From Caryophanales bacterium UBA3210 (GTDB lineage Bacteria; Bacillota_I; Bacilli_A; RFN20; CAG-449), in the NCBI GenBank assembly GCA_002363635.1, contig DEWM01000104.1:10693-16510 (forward strand): a DNA stretch of 5,818 nucleotides, given 5' to 3'. Below, in pieces: positions 5,613 through 5,818 of the stretch (positions are counted from its first letter, which is position 1; every line of letters begins with the position of its first letter). The position numbers and the translations under genes were made by a program. The notes below the pieces were generated by a model. The model was not told the DNA's origin. It did not search any database and was given only the letters and a program-made list of their open reading frames with translations.

Positions 5613-5818
5613 TTAATTATCCTTTTTTTCGTCTACTTGATGCTTTTCTCTATCTTCAAGTAAGATATTAACAGCAGCATCTTCATCATGAACATGATTA
5701 ACTTTATTAGTTAAATCAATAACATCTGTATTAGAATTATTTTCTTCTTTGTTAAATAATTCAATAGATTCATTTGCTTCATCTTTCTTATAGTAATAAT
5801 AGAAAGCAAAATAGTAAA
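5613..5818 (-). CDS. C-terminal end of an unidentified, probably membrane, protein (5' end beyond window)
   Basis: An open frame enters from the right edge and ends at TAA (5615-5613), giving 67 visible residues. It begins YYFAFYYYYKKDEANESIEL. The first nine residues are aromatic and hydrophobic, like the end of a transmembrane helix, and KK would mark a cytoplasmic exit. About 55 hydrophilic residues follow, rich in Glu, Asp, Asn and Lys, ending HQVDEKKDN. The frame has no stops and shares the AT-rich codon style of its neighbours. It ends 8 nt before ftsQ, so it is very likely in the same operon. That slot often holds a wall-synthesis or division gene (for example murG, murB, ftsW or mraY relatives), but the visible piece has no diagnostic motif and I do not assign one. 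The coding call is good; the identity is unknown. Confidence 0.75.
   Translation of the reverse strand, partial: YYFAFYYYYKKDEANESIELFNKEENNSNTDVIDLTNKVNHVHDEDAAVNILLEDREKHQVDEKKDN

Noticed and set aside
1..5818. Mycoplasma genetic code (UGA read as Trp)
   Set aside because: Trp codons checked are TGG, and all genes read through cleanly with TGA as a stop. TGA is simply not used as a terminator in this small sample.
1..5818. CRISPR array, mobile element, tRNA or rRNA
   Set aside because: I saw no spaced direct repeats, transposase motifs, terminal inverted repeats or structured RNA genes. Conserved genes fill nearly the whole window.

Overview
The window is AT-rich bacterial DNA with every gene on the minus strand, so transcription runs from high to low coordinates. 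It holds two units back to back: the 3' half of a cell-division cluster, and the start of the phenylalanyl-tRNA synthetase operon. Low GC, strong GGAGG-type ribosome binding sites, a pheS-pheT operon and the order ftsQ(divIB)-ftsA-ftsZ point to a low-GC Firmicute or a walled relative of the Mollicutes (Erysipelotrichia, RF39 or Izemoplasma-like). That placement is inference. The Trp codons I checked in pheS and ftsZ are TGG, the frames read cleanly with TGA as a stop, and no gene here ends in TGA. This argues against the mycoplasma code.

Layout in transcription order: (1) 5818-5613, the last 67 codons of an unidentified gene that ends in an aromatic, membrane-like segment and an acidic tail. 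(2) 5604-4696, FtsQ/DivIB, a bitopic divisome protein with a POTRA domain. (3) 4682-3468, FtsA, the actin-like divisome protein. (4) 3459-2362, FtsZ, the tubulin-like division GTPase. (5) 2323-1796, an unrecognised two-pass membrane protein whose soluble parts look like a bacterial PH domain split by the membrane hairpin. (6) 1797-1774, an intrinsic terminator that begins inside the stop codon of gene 5. (7) 1752-1725, a promoter candidate. (8) 1691-651, PheS. (9) 641-1, the N-terminal quarter of PheT, cut by the window edge.

The division genes are tightly packed. At ftsQ/ftsA and ftsA/ftsZ, and again at pheS/pheT, the upstream TAG stop is part of the next gene's Shine-Dalgarno (TAGGAGG twice, TAGGGGGGG once), which suggests coupled translation and stable subunit ratios.

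The most interesting theme is how this divisome reaches the membrane. FtsA has no recognisable C-terminal amphipathic helix and has altered phosphate-binding loops. FtsZ ends in an LPDFF tail without the usual basic residues. The gene after ftsZ, where many Gram-positives carry the ylm/sepF cluster, encodes the PH-like membrane protein. A rewired FtsZ membrane tether is a reasonable but unproven reading. A run of seven G serving as the ftsA ribosome binding site is a second notable point.
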